Of a stretch of DNA of 7,772 nt, positions 1 to 6,098 are shown piece by piece. The DNA is taken from assembly GCA_017400415.1 (NCBI GenBank), contig JAFPTE010000022.1:1-7772 (forward strand), read 5' to 3'. The notes under the pieces are model-generated. The model was not told the DNA's origin. It saw only the letters and a program-made list of their open reading frames with translations, and searched no databases. The DNA comes from Oscillospiraceae bacterium (GTDB lineage Bacteria > Bacillota > Clostridia > Oscillospirales > Oscillospiraceae). The translations under genes were made by a program, and so were the position numbers. The first letter of the stretch is position 1, and the number at the start of each line of letters is the position of its first letter.

Positions 1-1119
1 CTCTTCCTTGTTATGACGGAGCTTGTGAACATCGGCAGAAAGGCCTTGCCGGAGAGCCGGTATTTCATGGCCTGCATGCTGGTTTTCTCCCTGGGGCTCA
101 CCTTCCGGGGTGCGGTTTTTGAGGAGGAGGGCGTCTTCTTTGCGGTCCTGGCCCTCCACGGTCTGGCCATCTGGTGCGCCCTGTGCCGCTCCGGCACCCT
201 GCTGGAGGGGCGGACCTGCCACCTGGCCCCGGCAGACGCCTTTCTTGCTGTGATTTTTTACCCCTTCAAGCACTTCGGCCTGCGGATTCTGACCATAGTC
301 AGGACCGTCAGGGACCTTTTTGCCGGGAAGAAGAAGCCCCGGGCCGCCACGGTTGCCGCCGTGGTGCTGGCCCTGCTGGCGGGCCTTCTGCTTCTGGCTC
401 TGGCCGCCTCCCTCCTGTCCAGCGCCGATGACAGCTTCGCCTTCTGGGCGGACAAGGTGCGGGATTTCCTCCGCATCGACCTGGACGACATCTTCTCCGA
501 GGAATTCCGGATACTCTTCCTCCCCCGGCTTCTGGTGGGTGCCTACATCTTCGGCCTTGTGGGCGGCACAGCCCGGGAGGATACGGAGAAGGTGCGGAAG
601 ATGGGGGACCAGGTGAACTCCGCCCTGGGAAAGCTGGCGGCGGTGCCCTGGGGGCTCTGGGCGGCCATGGGCACAGTTTTCGCCCTGGTGTACGGCTTCT
701 TCTTCTTTTTCCAGGGCAGCTACCTCTTCGGGGCCTTCACCCGCACCCTGCCGGAGGGCTTCATCGTAAGTCAGTACGCCCGCCAGGGCTTCTTTGAGCT
801 CTGCGGGGTCATGGCGGTGAACTTCGCCCTCACCTGGGCCATGGTCCGCTCCTCCCGGGCGGTGACCTCCGCCGTGAAGGCCGTGACTCTGGTGCTGCTG
901 GCGGAGAGCCTGCTCTTCGCCGTGGTGGCGGGCAGCAAGCTCTGGCTGTACATCGACTGTTTCGGCTTCACCCCCCTGCGGCTTCTGTCCTCCTGGCTGG
1001 TGCTGGTGCTGGCGGCGGGGACCGTGGCCTACGGGGTAAACATCATGACCGGAAGGCAGACCTTCCGGCCCTGGGCTTACGGCTCTGTGGGGGCGCTGGT
1101 GCTCCTGAGCCTTATCTGA
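1..1119 (+). CDS. Polytopic membrane protein, DUF4153/DUF4173-type (5' end outside window)
   Basis: Integral membrane protein of unknown function. The frame is open to the left edge. The first ATG (position 13) has no purine-rich ribosome binding site and is preceded in frame by LFLV, so I treat this as the 3' part of a longer gene. Counting from that ATG (368 residues), about nine hydrophobic segments are visible, near residues 17-31, 41-58, 112-135, 168-185, 213-235, 259-279, 285-306, 325-345 and 354-368. Two stretches recall the DUF4153/DUF4173 families: LPEGFIVSQYARQGFFELCG (247-265) and the WLYIDCFGFTPLRL segment (311-324), resembling the usual 'lYi..fGlT.lR' motif. A charged loop (GKKKPR, 105-110) separates the first pair of segments from the core. 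The protein ends inside its last hydrophobic segment, which seems abrupt for the family. It is the first visible gene of a unit with the lipoprotein gene that follows. The family assignment is from remembered motifs; the molecular role is unknown. Confidence 0.72.
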   Translation, partial: LFLVMTELVNIGRKALPESRYFMACMLVFSLGLTFRGAVFEEEGVFFAVLALHGLAIWCALCRSGTLLEGRTCHLAPADAFLAVIFYPFKHFGLRILTIVRTVRDLFAGKKKPRAATVAAVVLALLAGLLLLALAASLLSSADDSFAFWADKVRDFLRIDLDDIFSEEFRILFLPRLLVGAYIFGLVGGTAREDTEKVRKMGDQVNSALGKLAAVPWGLWAAMGTVFALVYGFFFFFQGSYLFGAFTRTLPEGFIVSQYARQGFFELCGVMAVNFALTWAMVRSSRAVTSAVKAVTLVLLAESLLFAVVAGSKLWLYIDCFGFTPLRLLSSWLVLVLAAGTVAYGVNIMTGRQTFRPWAYGSVGALVLLSLI

Positions 1120-1130
1120 AGGGAGACAAA

Positions 1131-1547
1131 ATGAAACGAAAAACCATTGCGGCCCTCATTCTTCTGGGCCTTCTGGCGGCGGGCCTCTGCGCCTGCAGCC
1201 TGACGGAGGAGCCGCCCCAGCCCCGTGACTCGGAATTCCTCCTGAAAATCCACATTGATACCGAGGCTCCGGCCTATGAAATGAATTACGAGTGGGGCAT
1301 CGGCGACGTGTCCAAGGGCGTCGGCGGCTGCTACGAGGCTTCAAAGACCGCCCCCCTGGACAAAATCGAATACCTGTACATGTCAAAAGCCGACCTGCTC
1401 CGGGACGTGGAGAGCACGGAGGGCTTCTGGATTAAATTCACCCTGCTGGACGGCTTCGAGCCCCTGGGCAGGGAGATAAAGCTCACCCAGAGCTCCTTCA
1501 CCCTGAACCCGAAGTACGGCGAGACCTATGACCTTACCCTGAAATGA
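1131..1547 (+). CDS. Small predicted lipoprotein, function unknown
   Basis: A 138-residue exported protein. The N-terminus is a clear lipoprotein signal: MKRK, then a hydrophobic run (residues 6-19), then a lipobox-like L-C-A-C with Cys22 as the probable lipidated residue. Cys20 is a less likely site because it would need Leu at -1. The mature part is about 117 residues with an acidic, Pro-rich start (TEEPPQPRDSE). The rest looks beta-rich and extracellular (EMNYEWGIGDV, FTLLDGFEPLG, YGETYDLTLK). No family is recognised. The start is supported by AAGGGAG at 1119-1125, which overlaps the last base of the upstream stop codon. The 11-nt gap implies co-transcription, possibly coupled translation, with the membrane protein upstream. 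A partnership with that protein at the membrane is inference only. A hairpin terminator follows immediately. Confidence 0.85.
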   Translation: MKRKTIAALILLGLLAAGLCACSLTEEPPQPRDSEFLLKIHIDTEAPAYEMNYEWGIGDVSKGVGGCYEASKTAPLDKIEYLYMSKADLLRDVESTEGFWIKFTLLDGFEPLGREIKLTQSSFTLNPKYGETYDLTLK

Positions 1548-1550
1548 AGC

Positions 1551-1580
1551 GAGGACCGGCCCTTCGGCCGGTCCTCTTCT
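1551..1580 (+). terminator. Intrinsic terminator between convergent genes
   Basis: GAGGACCGGCC (1551-1561) pairs perfectly with GGCCGGTCCTC (1566-1576) around a CTTC loop and is followed by TTCTTATATT. The 11-bp stem lies 4 nt after the lipoprotein stop codon and 4 nt beyond the stop of the convergent methyltransferase gene. It probably serves the plus-strand unit. It may also stop minus-strand transcripts, but on that side the tail (GCTTCATTTC) is only weakly T-rich. Confidence 0.85.
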
Positions 1581-2791
1581 TATATTACCTGGAAAATGTA
1601 GAATTTCAGATAGTCCGTCTCGGGAACGTTCCAGAGTATGGGGTGGTCCGGGGCCTGCTGGCGGGCCTCGATCTGCTTTAGCTCCACCCCGGCGTCCCGG
1701 GCGGCGGAGCGGAGCATGGCCTCAAACCGCTCCGAGGGCATGAAGTGGCTGCAGGAGGCGGTGGCGAAGTAGCCGCCCCGGGGCAGGAGCTTCATAGCCC
1801 GGTAGTTTATCTCCTTGTAGCCCTTCTCCGCCCGGTCGGCGGTCTTCCGGCTCTTGGTGAAGGCCGGCGGGTCCAGAATGATGAAGTCATAGGGGGCTCC
1901 CCCCTGCTGGCTCAGGCCGGGCAGCAGGTCGAAAACGTCCGCCTCCAGAAAGTCCATCTTCCCCTCCAGGCCGTTCCGGACAGCGTTGGCCCGGGCCATC
2001 TCCACAGCCTGGGCGGAGATATCCACGGCGGTGACGTGCTCTGCGCCCCCCCGGGCGGCGTTCAGGGCGAAGGAGCCCGTGTGGGTGAAGCAGTCCAGGA
2101 CCCTTCTGCCCCGGGCCAGGCGCTGGACCGCCAGGCGGTTATACTTCTGGTCCAGGAAAAAGCCGGTCTTCTGGCCGTTCTCCACGTCCACCTTATAGTA
2201 AATGCCGTTCTCGCATATCTCCGTGACGGTCTCGCCGCCGCCCACAAGCCAGCCCTTGCCCTCGTCCATGCCCTCAAGAGCCCGGATGGCCACGTCATTG
2301 CGCTCATAAATGCCCCGGATCTCCTGGCCGTCCTCCCGCAGGACCTGCAGAAGCAGGGGGAAGAGCTCCGCCTTCCGCTGCTCGATGCCCAGGGACAGGG
2401 TCTGGGTCACCAGAATATCCGAAAACCTGTCCACGGTCAGGCCCGGGAAGCCGTCCGCCTCCCCGAAGATGACCCGGCAGGCGGTGACGTCCGGCCCCAG
2501 GACCTGCTTGCGGTAGTCCCAGGCATACCTGAAGCGCCTCAGCCAGAAGGCGGAGTCAAAGCGGTCGTTGGCGTTGCGGCTCACGAGCCGGATGCGTATG
2601 CGGCTCTGCCTGCTTAAAAAGCCCGTGCCCAGGTACTTGCCCTTGGGGCTCACGGCGTCCACCAGAGCCCCGTTGGGGCAGTCCGGCCCCTCCGTGACCT
2701 CGGCGTCATATATCCAGGGGTGGCCGGTCTCCACCCAGCGGGTGCCCTTCTGGGTTATGGTAAATACGGGGTATCCCCTTGTCTCCTTCAT
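1580..2791 (-). CDS. rlmI: RlmI-like 23S rRNA (cytosine-C5) methyltransferase
   Basis: A class I SAM-dependent RNA methyltransferase of the RlmI/RlmK-like family (COG1092). In E. coli, RlmI makes m5C1962 in 23S rRNA; the same target here is inferred. Its 403 residues match the family's usual ~396. Visible in order: an N-terminal PUA-like RNA-binding region (about 1-75, with the HPWIYDAE motif at 24-31); the family hallmark GQKTGFFLDQ (206-215); SAM motif I VLDCFTHTG (231-239); acidic Asp257 in TAVDIS, expected to bind the SAM ribose; DPPAF (308-312); and SCS (346-348), with Cys347 the expected catalytic nucleophile. The ATG start is fixed by GGAGG (2799-2803), 7 nt upstream. The gene is monocistronic, with its own promoter at 2816-2845, and ends against the terminator shared with the convergent lipoprotein gene. 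No key residue is missing. The family is near certain; the exact rRNA position is not shown by the sequence. Confidence 0.93.
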   Translation of the reverse strand: MKETRGYPVFTITQKGTRWVETGHPWIYDAEVTEGPDCPNGALVDAVSPKGKYLGTGFLSRQSRIRIRLVSRNANDRFDSAFWLRRFRYAWDYRKQVLGPDVTACRVIFGEADGFPGLTVDRFSDILVTQTLSLGIEQRKAELFPLLLQVLREDGQEIRGIYERNDVAIRALEGMDEGKGWLVGGGETVTEICENGIYYKVDVENGQKTGFFLDQKYNRLAVQRLARGRRVLDCFTHTGSFALNAARGGAEHVTAVDISAQAVEMARANAVRNGLEGKMDFLEADVFDLLPGLSQQGGAPYDFIILDPPAFTKSRKTADRAEKGYKEINYRAMKLLPRGGYFATASCSHFMPSERFEAMLRSAARDAGVELKQIEARQQAPDHPILWNVPETDYLKFYIFQVI

Positions 2792-2815
2792 GAAATCGCC
2801 TCCGTTTTCCAGGAA

Positions 2816-2845
2816 ACTATACTATATCCGGCCCCGGTTTGTCAA
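2816..2845 (-). promoter_or_regulatory. Sigma-A-type promoter of the rRNA methyltransferase gene
   Basis: On the minus strand a perfect -35 box TTGACA (2840-2845) is followed after 18 nt by TATAGT (2816-2821). A start near 2809 would give a leader of about 18 nt containing the GGAGG site. The -35 hexamer sits in the loop of an inverted repeat, described separately. Confidence 0.7.
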
Positions 2846-2871
2846 GAACCGGGCCCGGTCTTCCTTTTTTT
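2828..2871 (+). promoter_or_regulatory. GC-rich inverted repeat plus T-run: plus-strand terminator or operator
   Basis: CCGGCCCCGGTT (2828-2839) pairs with AACCGGGCCCGG (2847-2858) over 12 positions with one C-C mismatch, around a 7-nt loop. The right arm contains a perfect 12-bp palindrome, ACCGGGCCCGGT (2848-2859). A T-rich tract (T7 at 2865-2871) follows on the plus strand, giving the shape of an intrinsic terminator. No plus-strand gene lies upstream to need one, and the loop holds most of the methyltransferase -35 box. It may block antisense or readthrough transcription into the 2947 gene, or act as an operator. Structure seen; role uncertain. Confidence 0.45.
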
Positions 2872-2932
2872 ATGGCACCGGCCCGGCCCGCCGCATAAGA
2901 TAGGGTGACGGCCGATATACGGCCCCATGATG

Positions 2933-2939
2933 AAGGAGG
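2933..2939 (+). promoter_or_regulatory. Shine-Dalgarno site deciding the start at 2947
   Basis: AAGGAGG, 7 nt before the ATG at 2947. An in-frame GTG at 2905 would add 14 residues but would put this near-perfect site inside the coding region, so the ATG is preferred. Confidence 0.9.
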
Positions 2940-2946
2940 AATTAAA

Positions 2947-3774
2947 ATGGCTGATACCAAGGCCCCCCGGGAACAAGCGGAGGAGGTCACCGTCAGCGAA
3001 GCGGTATGCGTACATACAGACAAGGTCTTCGACTCCTGCCGCTCCCGAGACTGCTTTGACGACCTGCGGGTCTACGTGACCGAGTCTTCCCAGACCGCCA
3101 TAGACGCAGCCTCAGGCGTCTCCGCCCGGCGGGCGGAGCTTATCTACGCCGACGCCGCCGTGAGCCCCGTCCAGTTCAACCGGGGCTATTACACTGTTCT
3201 TGTGAATTACTATTACAGACTTACCGGTGAGACCCTGCCCCCTGCCGCCCAGCCGGTGCTGGGCCTGTGCATCGCCTCCAAGCAGGTGCTGCTCTACGGC
3301 AGTGAGGGCAGCGCCAAGGTCTTCTCCTCCGCCGGCAGCATCGAGGACGTGACCGCCGCCTCCCTGCCCACCTACAGACTGCCGGAGGCGGTGGTGGAGG
3401 CTCTGGAGCCCATCTGCCTGGAGATGAAGCTCGTAAACGCCGATGCGGTCATGCCAGACGCAGTTGTCCCGCTCATCCCCCAGCCCATCGCCGACCTGTT
3501 CCCGGAGGAGCTGGTCACCGCCCAGGACGTGCGCCGGGTGTACTGCACCCTGGGCCAGTTCTCCCTGGTGCGGCTCCAGCGGTCCAGCCAGCTGCTGATA
3601 CCGGCCTACGACTACTGCGTGCCCGAATCTGAGTGCGTCGGCGCCGACAGCGACGACCCCTGCACCCTCTTCGCCCGCATCGACTTCCCCGTAAACGAGT
3701 TCTTCCCGCCGGACACGGTCAATTCCGTCACGGATACCTACCGCCGTGCCCTGGAGGAGACCACCAAAACATGA
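2947..3774 (+). CDS. Conserved clostridial protein of unknown function, 'VFDSC..RDC' type
   Basis: A soluble-looking 275-residue protein with no signal peptide or membrane segment. I recognise the pattern, from memory, as a family repeatedly annotated as hypothetical in Clostridia, but I know no established function. Visible signatures are AVCVHTDKVFDSCRSRDCF (19-37, Cys21/31/36), PVQFNRGYYTV (74-84), LLYGSEGSAKVF (115-126), YCTLGQFSLVRL (199-210), and a C-terminal block with Cys224, Cys230 and Cys239 followed by FPVNEFFPPD (247-256). Nine cysteines in all, clustered at the ends, would suit metal binding or disulfide crosslinking as in spore-coat proteins; this is inference. The start is set by AAGGAGG 7 nt upstream. 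It stands alone, divergent from the methyltransferase gene and convergent with the DUF3048 gene. The intergenic region holds CATAAGATA (2894-2902), which fits the sporulation sigma-K -10 pattern CATANNNTA, but no good -35 element is seen. Confidence 0.85.
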   Translation: MADTKAPREQAEEVTVSEAVCVHTDKVFDSCRSRDCFDDLRVYVTESSQTAIDAASGVSARRAELIYADAAVSPVQFNRGYYTVLVNYYYRLTGETLPPAAQPVLGLCIASKQVLLYGSEGSAKVFSSAGSIEDVTAASLPTYRLPEAVVEALEPICLEMKLVNADAVMPDAVVPLIPQPIADLFPEELVTAQDVRRVYCTLGQFSLVRLQRSSQLLIPAYDYCVPESECVGADSDDPCTLFARIDFPVNEFFPPDTVNSVTDTYRRALEETTKT

Positions 3775-3807
3775 AAAAAACAGCCTCTCCTTTCGGAGAG
3801 GCCGTTT
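3774..3807 (-). terminator. Bidirectional intrinsic terminator between convergent genes
   Basis: GCCTCTCC (3783-3790) pairs perfectly with GGAGAGGC (3795-3802) around TTTC. On the minus strand, the stem is followed by TG and a run of seven T (3774-3780), making a strong terminator for the DUF3048 gene. On the plus strand, the tail CGTTTCGTTT is weaker but plausible for the 2947-3774 gene. The A/T run begins at the last base of that gene's TGA stop codon. Confidence 0.88.
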
Positions 3808-3814
3808 CGTTTGC

Positions 3815-5338
3815 TTAGTTTCTTGTGACGGCGCCGTTGGAGCTTATGAGGCCGAAGTAGGTGGTGCCTCTGCCGAAGGCGATGGGGGTGCCGTCGGTGG
3901 TGGTGAGCTCAAAGTTCTCCCCGGCGGTGCGCTTCCAGCTGATGGCCACGGAGGTGCCGTCAGAGATATAGTAGCCGTTGCCCCGGCCGGTGGTGGTGAT
4001 GGTCAGGCGGCCCTCCTCATCGTCCTTGATGCGGTTTACGTCCACATAGAGGATGACGATATTCTTGAAGCTGACGGAATCGCCGGTGGCCTCGTCCACC
4101 ATGGCGGAGCCGAACTGGGAGGCGGCGTAGGTGCCGGTGGTCTCGTTGTACAGGAAGGAGGTGGTCTTCCCGCTGGCGGCGAAGCGGACCTGCACGTTGG
4201 CGGCCTTCTTGCTGCCGGCCAGAGGCTCATCCCGGAAGGTGATGCCGTAGTTCATGGCGTACTCATGGCTCATCCGGGCCTCATGGTCCAGAAGGTACTG
4301 CTTAGCGGCGGCGGTGTCCAGCATAAGGGCGTTCACGTTGCCGGCGTTGGAGCGGCGGCCCGGGTCACGGTAGAAAATCTCGTCCTCCTCGGGACCGTTG
4401 ACGCCGTCCAGATAGGTCAGGCCCTTGGTCTTCATCTGTATGTAGCCCGCATCGGAGGAGCCGGCGGTGACGATGATCGCATCGTACATCTCCGCCACGT
4501 CCACCAGGTAGGGCCTGGCGCTGCGGATGCTGCCCAGGGACTGGGTGCCGTCCAGGGTGTTGTAAATGCCCACGAAGCGGGTTATGCCGCCCTCCACCAG
4601 CATTTCATAGACCACGTCCGCCTGGGAAATGCCGGTCTGAGGTGCGGAGGCCTCAATGTTGTTGAGGATCACGGCGTAGGGCCGGGTCATGGTGTTCTCC
4701 TCATCAACCCGCAGGCCGGTCAGCACGCTGAAGGGCCGGGTGTCCGGCTCCTCGGGAGGAAGCTCCTCGCCGGGATTCTCACCGGGGTTCTCGCCGGGGT
4801 TCTCGCCGGGGTTTTCTCCGGGGTTCTCGCCGGGGTTCTCGCCGGGATTCTCACCGGGGTTTTCGCCGGGGTTCTCGCCGGGATTTTCGCCGGGGTTCTC
4901 TCCGGGGTTTTCGCCGGGATTTTCACCGGGATTCTCGCCGGGCTGCTCTCCCGGATTTTCGCCGGGCTGCTGGCCCGGGTCAGGGTCGGTCTTGGGGCCT
5001 GTGCCGTCACCGGGGATCACGATATCGCCCCCCTGGTTGGGGTCCGTGCCGGGACCGGGCTGGGTGCTGCCGGGATCCGGCTTATTCTCCTCCGGGTCCT
5101 TTTCGGTCTGGCCGCCGGAGGGGTTGTGGTCCTTATCCTTATCGATATTCACCTGGATAGGGTCCGTATTGGGCTTCTGTCCGCCCTCATCGGAGGGGGA
5201 GCTGCCGCCCCCCAGTATGGCCCAGACCACAAAGCCCACCAGGGCCACGGCCAGGACAGCCACCACGATCATCAGAATTATGCTCTTATCAAAGCCCGGC
5301 TTTTCGTCGAACTCGTTTTCATCATCGAAAGGTGTCAT
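3815..5338 (-). CDS. Membrane-anchored DUF3048 (YerB-like) protein with NPGE-repeat stalk
   Basis: A 507-residue cell-surface protein. Layout: an acidic cytoplasmic start (DDENEFDEKPGFDK), one transmembrane segment (about 20-42), a low-complexity Asp/Gly/Pro/Gln stalk (about 43-195), then the DUF3048 N-terminal domain (about 201-345) and DUF3048 C-terminal domain (about 377-507). Family signatures are PYAVILNN (220-227), QADVVYE (239-245) and GGITRF (250-255). DUF3048 includes B. subtilis YerB, a predicted lipoprotein of unknown activity. Here a membrane helix replaces the lipobox, and the stalk contains 14 consecutive NPGE units, presumably to carry the domain through the cell wall. A GTG at 5353 would overlap the Shine-Dalgarno site GAGGAG (5346-5351), so the start is one of two adjacent ATGs. 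I chose 5338 (7-nt spacing) over 5341 (4-nt). The gene is monocistronic with its own promoter and terminator. Biochemical function is unknown. Confidence 0.92.
   Translation of the reverse strand: MTPFDDENEFDEKPGFDKSIILMIVVAVLAVALVGFVVWAILGGGSSPSDEGGQKPNTDPIQVNIDKDKDHNPSGGQTEKDPEENKPDPGSTQPGPGTDPNQGGDIVIPGDGTGPKTDPDPGQQPGENPGEQPGENPGENPGENPGENPGENPGENPGENPGENPGENPGENPGENPGENPGENPGENPGEELPPEEPDTRPFSVLTGLRVDEENTMTRPYAVILNNIEASAPQTGISQADVVYEMLVEGGITRFVGIYNTLDGTQSLGSIRSARPYLVDVAEMYDAIIVTAGSSDAGYIQMKTKGLTYLDGVNGPEEDEIFYRDPGRRSNAGNVNALMLDTAAAKQYLLDHEARMSHEYAMNYGITFRDEPLAGSKKAANVQVRFAASGKTTSFLYNETTGTYAASQFGSAMVDEATGDSVSFKNIVILYVDVNRIKDDEEGRLTITTTGRGNGYYISDGTSVAISWKRTAGENFELTTTDGTPIAFGRGTTYFGLISSNGAVTRN
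4766..4981 (-). repeat. Coding minisatellite of 12-bp units (NPGE tetrapeptides)
   Basis: Fourteen consecutive 12-bp units (4766-4933) each encode Asn-Pro-Gly-Glu. Four related units follow on the N-terminal side of the protein (4934-4981: QPGE, NPGE, QPGE, DPGQ). The units differ only at third codon positions within the 14-copy block: AAC/AAT, constant CCC, GGC/GGT/GGA and GAG/GAA. The protein sequence is therefore perfectly regular while the DNA is not. Confidence 0.97.
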
Positions 5339-5345
5339 CATATCA

Positions 5346-5351
5346 CTCCTC
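5346..5351 (-). promoter_or_regulatory. Shine-Dalgarno site of the DUF3048 gene
   Basis: GAGGAG on the minus strand, followed by TGAT and then two adjacent ATG codons (5341 and 5338). It overlaps the upstream in-frame GTG at 5353, ruling that codon out as the likely start. Confidence 0.8.
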
Positions 5352-5362
5352 ACTCACAGCAG

Positions 5363-5391
5363 ATTATAATATGAACCGGCGGAAAAGTCAA
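5363..5391 (-). promoter_or_regulatory. Sigma-A-type promoter of the DUF3048 gene
   Basis: Minus-strand TTGACT (5386-5391), a 17-nt spacer, then a perfect TATAAT (5363-5368). A transcript start near 5356 would leave a leader of about 18 nt that begins just before the Shine-Dalgarno site. This near-consensus arrangement suggests strong constitutive housekeeping expression. Confidence 0.85.
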
Positions 5392-5442
5392 TCATTCCAT
5401 ATTTCTTTGACGGCGGCTTCGGGCAAAAAGTTCCATAATCTG

Positions 5443-5471
5443 TTGCAAAATCGGGAAAATCAATGTATAAT
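5443..5471 (+). promoter_or_regulatory. Sigma-A-type promoter of the DUF4364 gene
   Basis: TTGCAA (5443-5448), a 17-nt spacer, then a perfect TATAAT (5466-5471). Transcription would begin near 5478, about 25 nt before the ATG. A perfect 8-bp palindrome AACATGTT (5481-5488) lies just downstream of the expected start. It could be an operator, but it is short and may be chance. Confidence 0.82.
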
Positions 5472-5502
5472 CAGGCTTACAACATGTTAAGAGGTCAGAC
5501 TT

Positions 5503-6060
5503 ATGGAACGCAGATTAGGATTCATCCACGGCGAAATCGAGCTGAAGGTGCTCATTCTTTTCATACTCCGGCGCATTAAAAGCCCGGTGCCCAAAAACGA
5601 GCTGACGGAGGCCACCCTGCTCTGTGACGACGGGTTCAGCTACTTCGACTTTACGGACTGCCTGGGGGACCTGGTGGACCGGGGACAGGTGGCCCAGGCG
5701 GACGATTTCTTCACCATCACCCCCAAGGGCCGGGACAACGGGGAGACCATGGAAAACGACCTGCCCTACTCCGTGCGCATCCGGGCGGAGAAATCGGCGG
5801 ACTCCCTGAACAGAAAGCTTGAGCGGGACAGGCTCATAAGCACCGGCCACGAGCTCATGAAGTCCGGGGGCTTCACGGTCCGTCTCTCCCTCTCCGACGG
5901 GGAGGCCCAGCTCATGGACATGACCCTGCTGTGCGGGGATGAGGAGATGGCCCACCGGCTGGAAAAGGGCTTCCGGTTTGACGCCGAACAGATCTACTTC
6001 GACATGGTGGAGCGGATTCTGGACAGCGCCGGGGACGCCGACAGGAAAACTCAGGAATAA
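5503..6060 (+). CDS. DUF4364 family protein, winged-helix DNA-binding type
   Basis: A 185-residue cytoplasmic protein. The first 80 residues read as a winged helix-turn-helix: a helix with ELKVLILFILRRI (12-24), a helix around KNELTEATLL (31-40), a recognition-like stretch (47-60), and a wing ending in FFTITPKGRDNG (69-80), the usual 'y.lT.kG' signature of PadR/MarR-like wings. This matches the DUF4364 pattern known in Clostridia. The C-terminal half (about 88-178) is charged and includes GFTVRLSLSDGEAQLMDMTL (123-142), probably a small sensor or dimerisation domain. The start ATG is preceded by AGAGGT with about 7-nt spacing. The gene is monocistronic, with a near-consensus promoter and a strong terminator. 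It is divergent from the DUF3048 gene, but the two promoters are about 100 bp apart, so shared control is not implied. Its target is unknown. Confidence 0.87.
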   Translation: MERRLGFIHGEIELKVLILFILRRIKSPVPKNELTEATLLCDDGFSYFDFTDCLGDLVDRGQVAQADDFFTITPKGRDNGETMENDLPYSVRIRAEKSADSLNRKLERDRLISTGHELMKSGGFTVRLSLSDGEAQLMDMTLLCGDEEMAHRLEKGFRFDAEQIYFDMVERILDSAGDADRKTQE

Positions 6061-6065
6061 CGCAT

Positions 6066-6098
6066 CGGGAGCGGCACTGGGCCGCTCCCGTTTTTTTA
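6066..6098 (+). terminator. Strong intrinsic terminator of the DUF4364 gene
   Basis: CGGGAGCGGC (6066-6075) pairs perfectly over 10 bp with GCCGCTCCCG (6081-6090) around ACTGG, followed by T7 (6091-6097). The last T residues also form part of the stop codon (6096-6098) of the convergent isocitrate dehydrogenase gene. On the minus strand the hairpin is followed by ATGCGTTATTCC, a weak tail, so it may terminate poorly in that direction. Confidence 0.93.

Noticed and set aside
1745..2617. Plus-strand open frame of 290 codons opposite the rRNA methyltransferase
   Set aside because: No ribosome binding site or recognisable domain; it lies wholly inside a gene with all expected methyltransferase motifs.
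2905..2946. GTG start extending the 2947 gene by 14 codons
   Set aside because: A near-perfect AAGGAGG sits 7 nt before the ATG at 2947, and the extension would encode that site.
4766..4981. CRISPR-like or regulatory direct repeat
   Set aside because: Units are 12 bp, contiguous without spacers and in frame; the variation is synonymous, so the array is coding.
3746..5374. Long plus-strand open frame (542 codons) and a second (4689-5369) rich in PGFS repeats, opposite the DUF3048 gene
   Set aside because: Both are antisense shadows in GC-rich DNA. The minus strand has a recognised domain, a consensus promoter, a ribosome binding site and a terminator; the PGFS repeats simply mirror the NPGE units.
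5481..5488. AACATGTT palindrome as an operator for DUF4364 autoregulation
   Set aside because: Only 8 bp, with no second copy noticed in the window; too weak to call as a separate feature.
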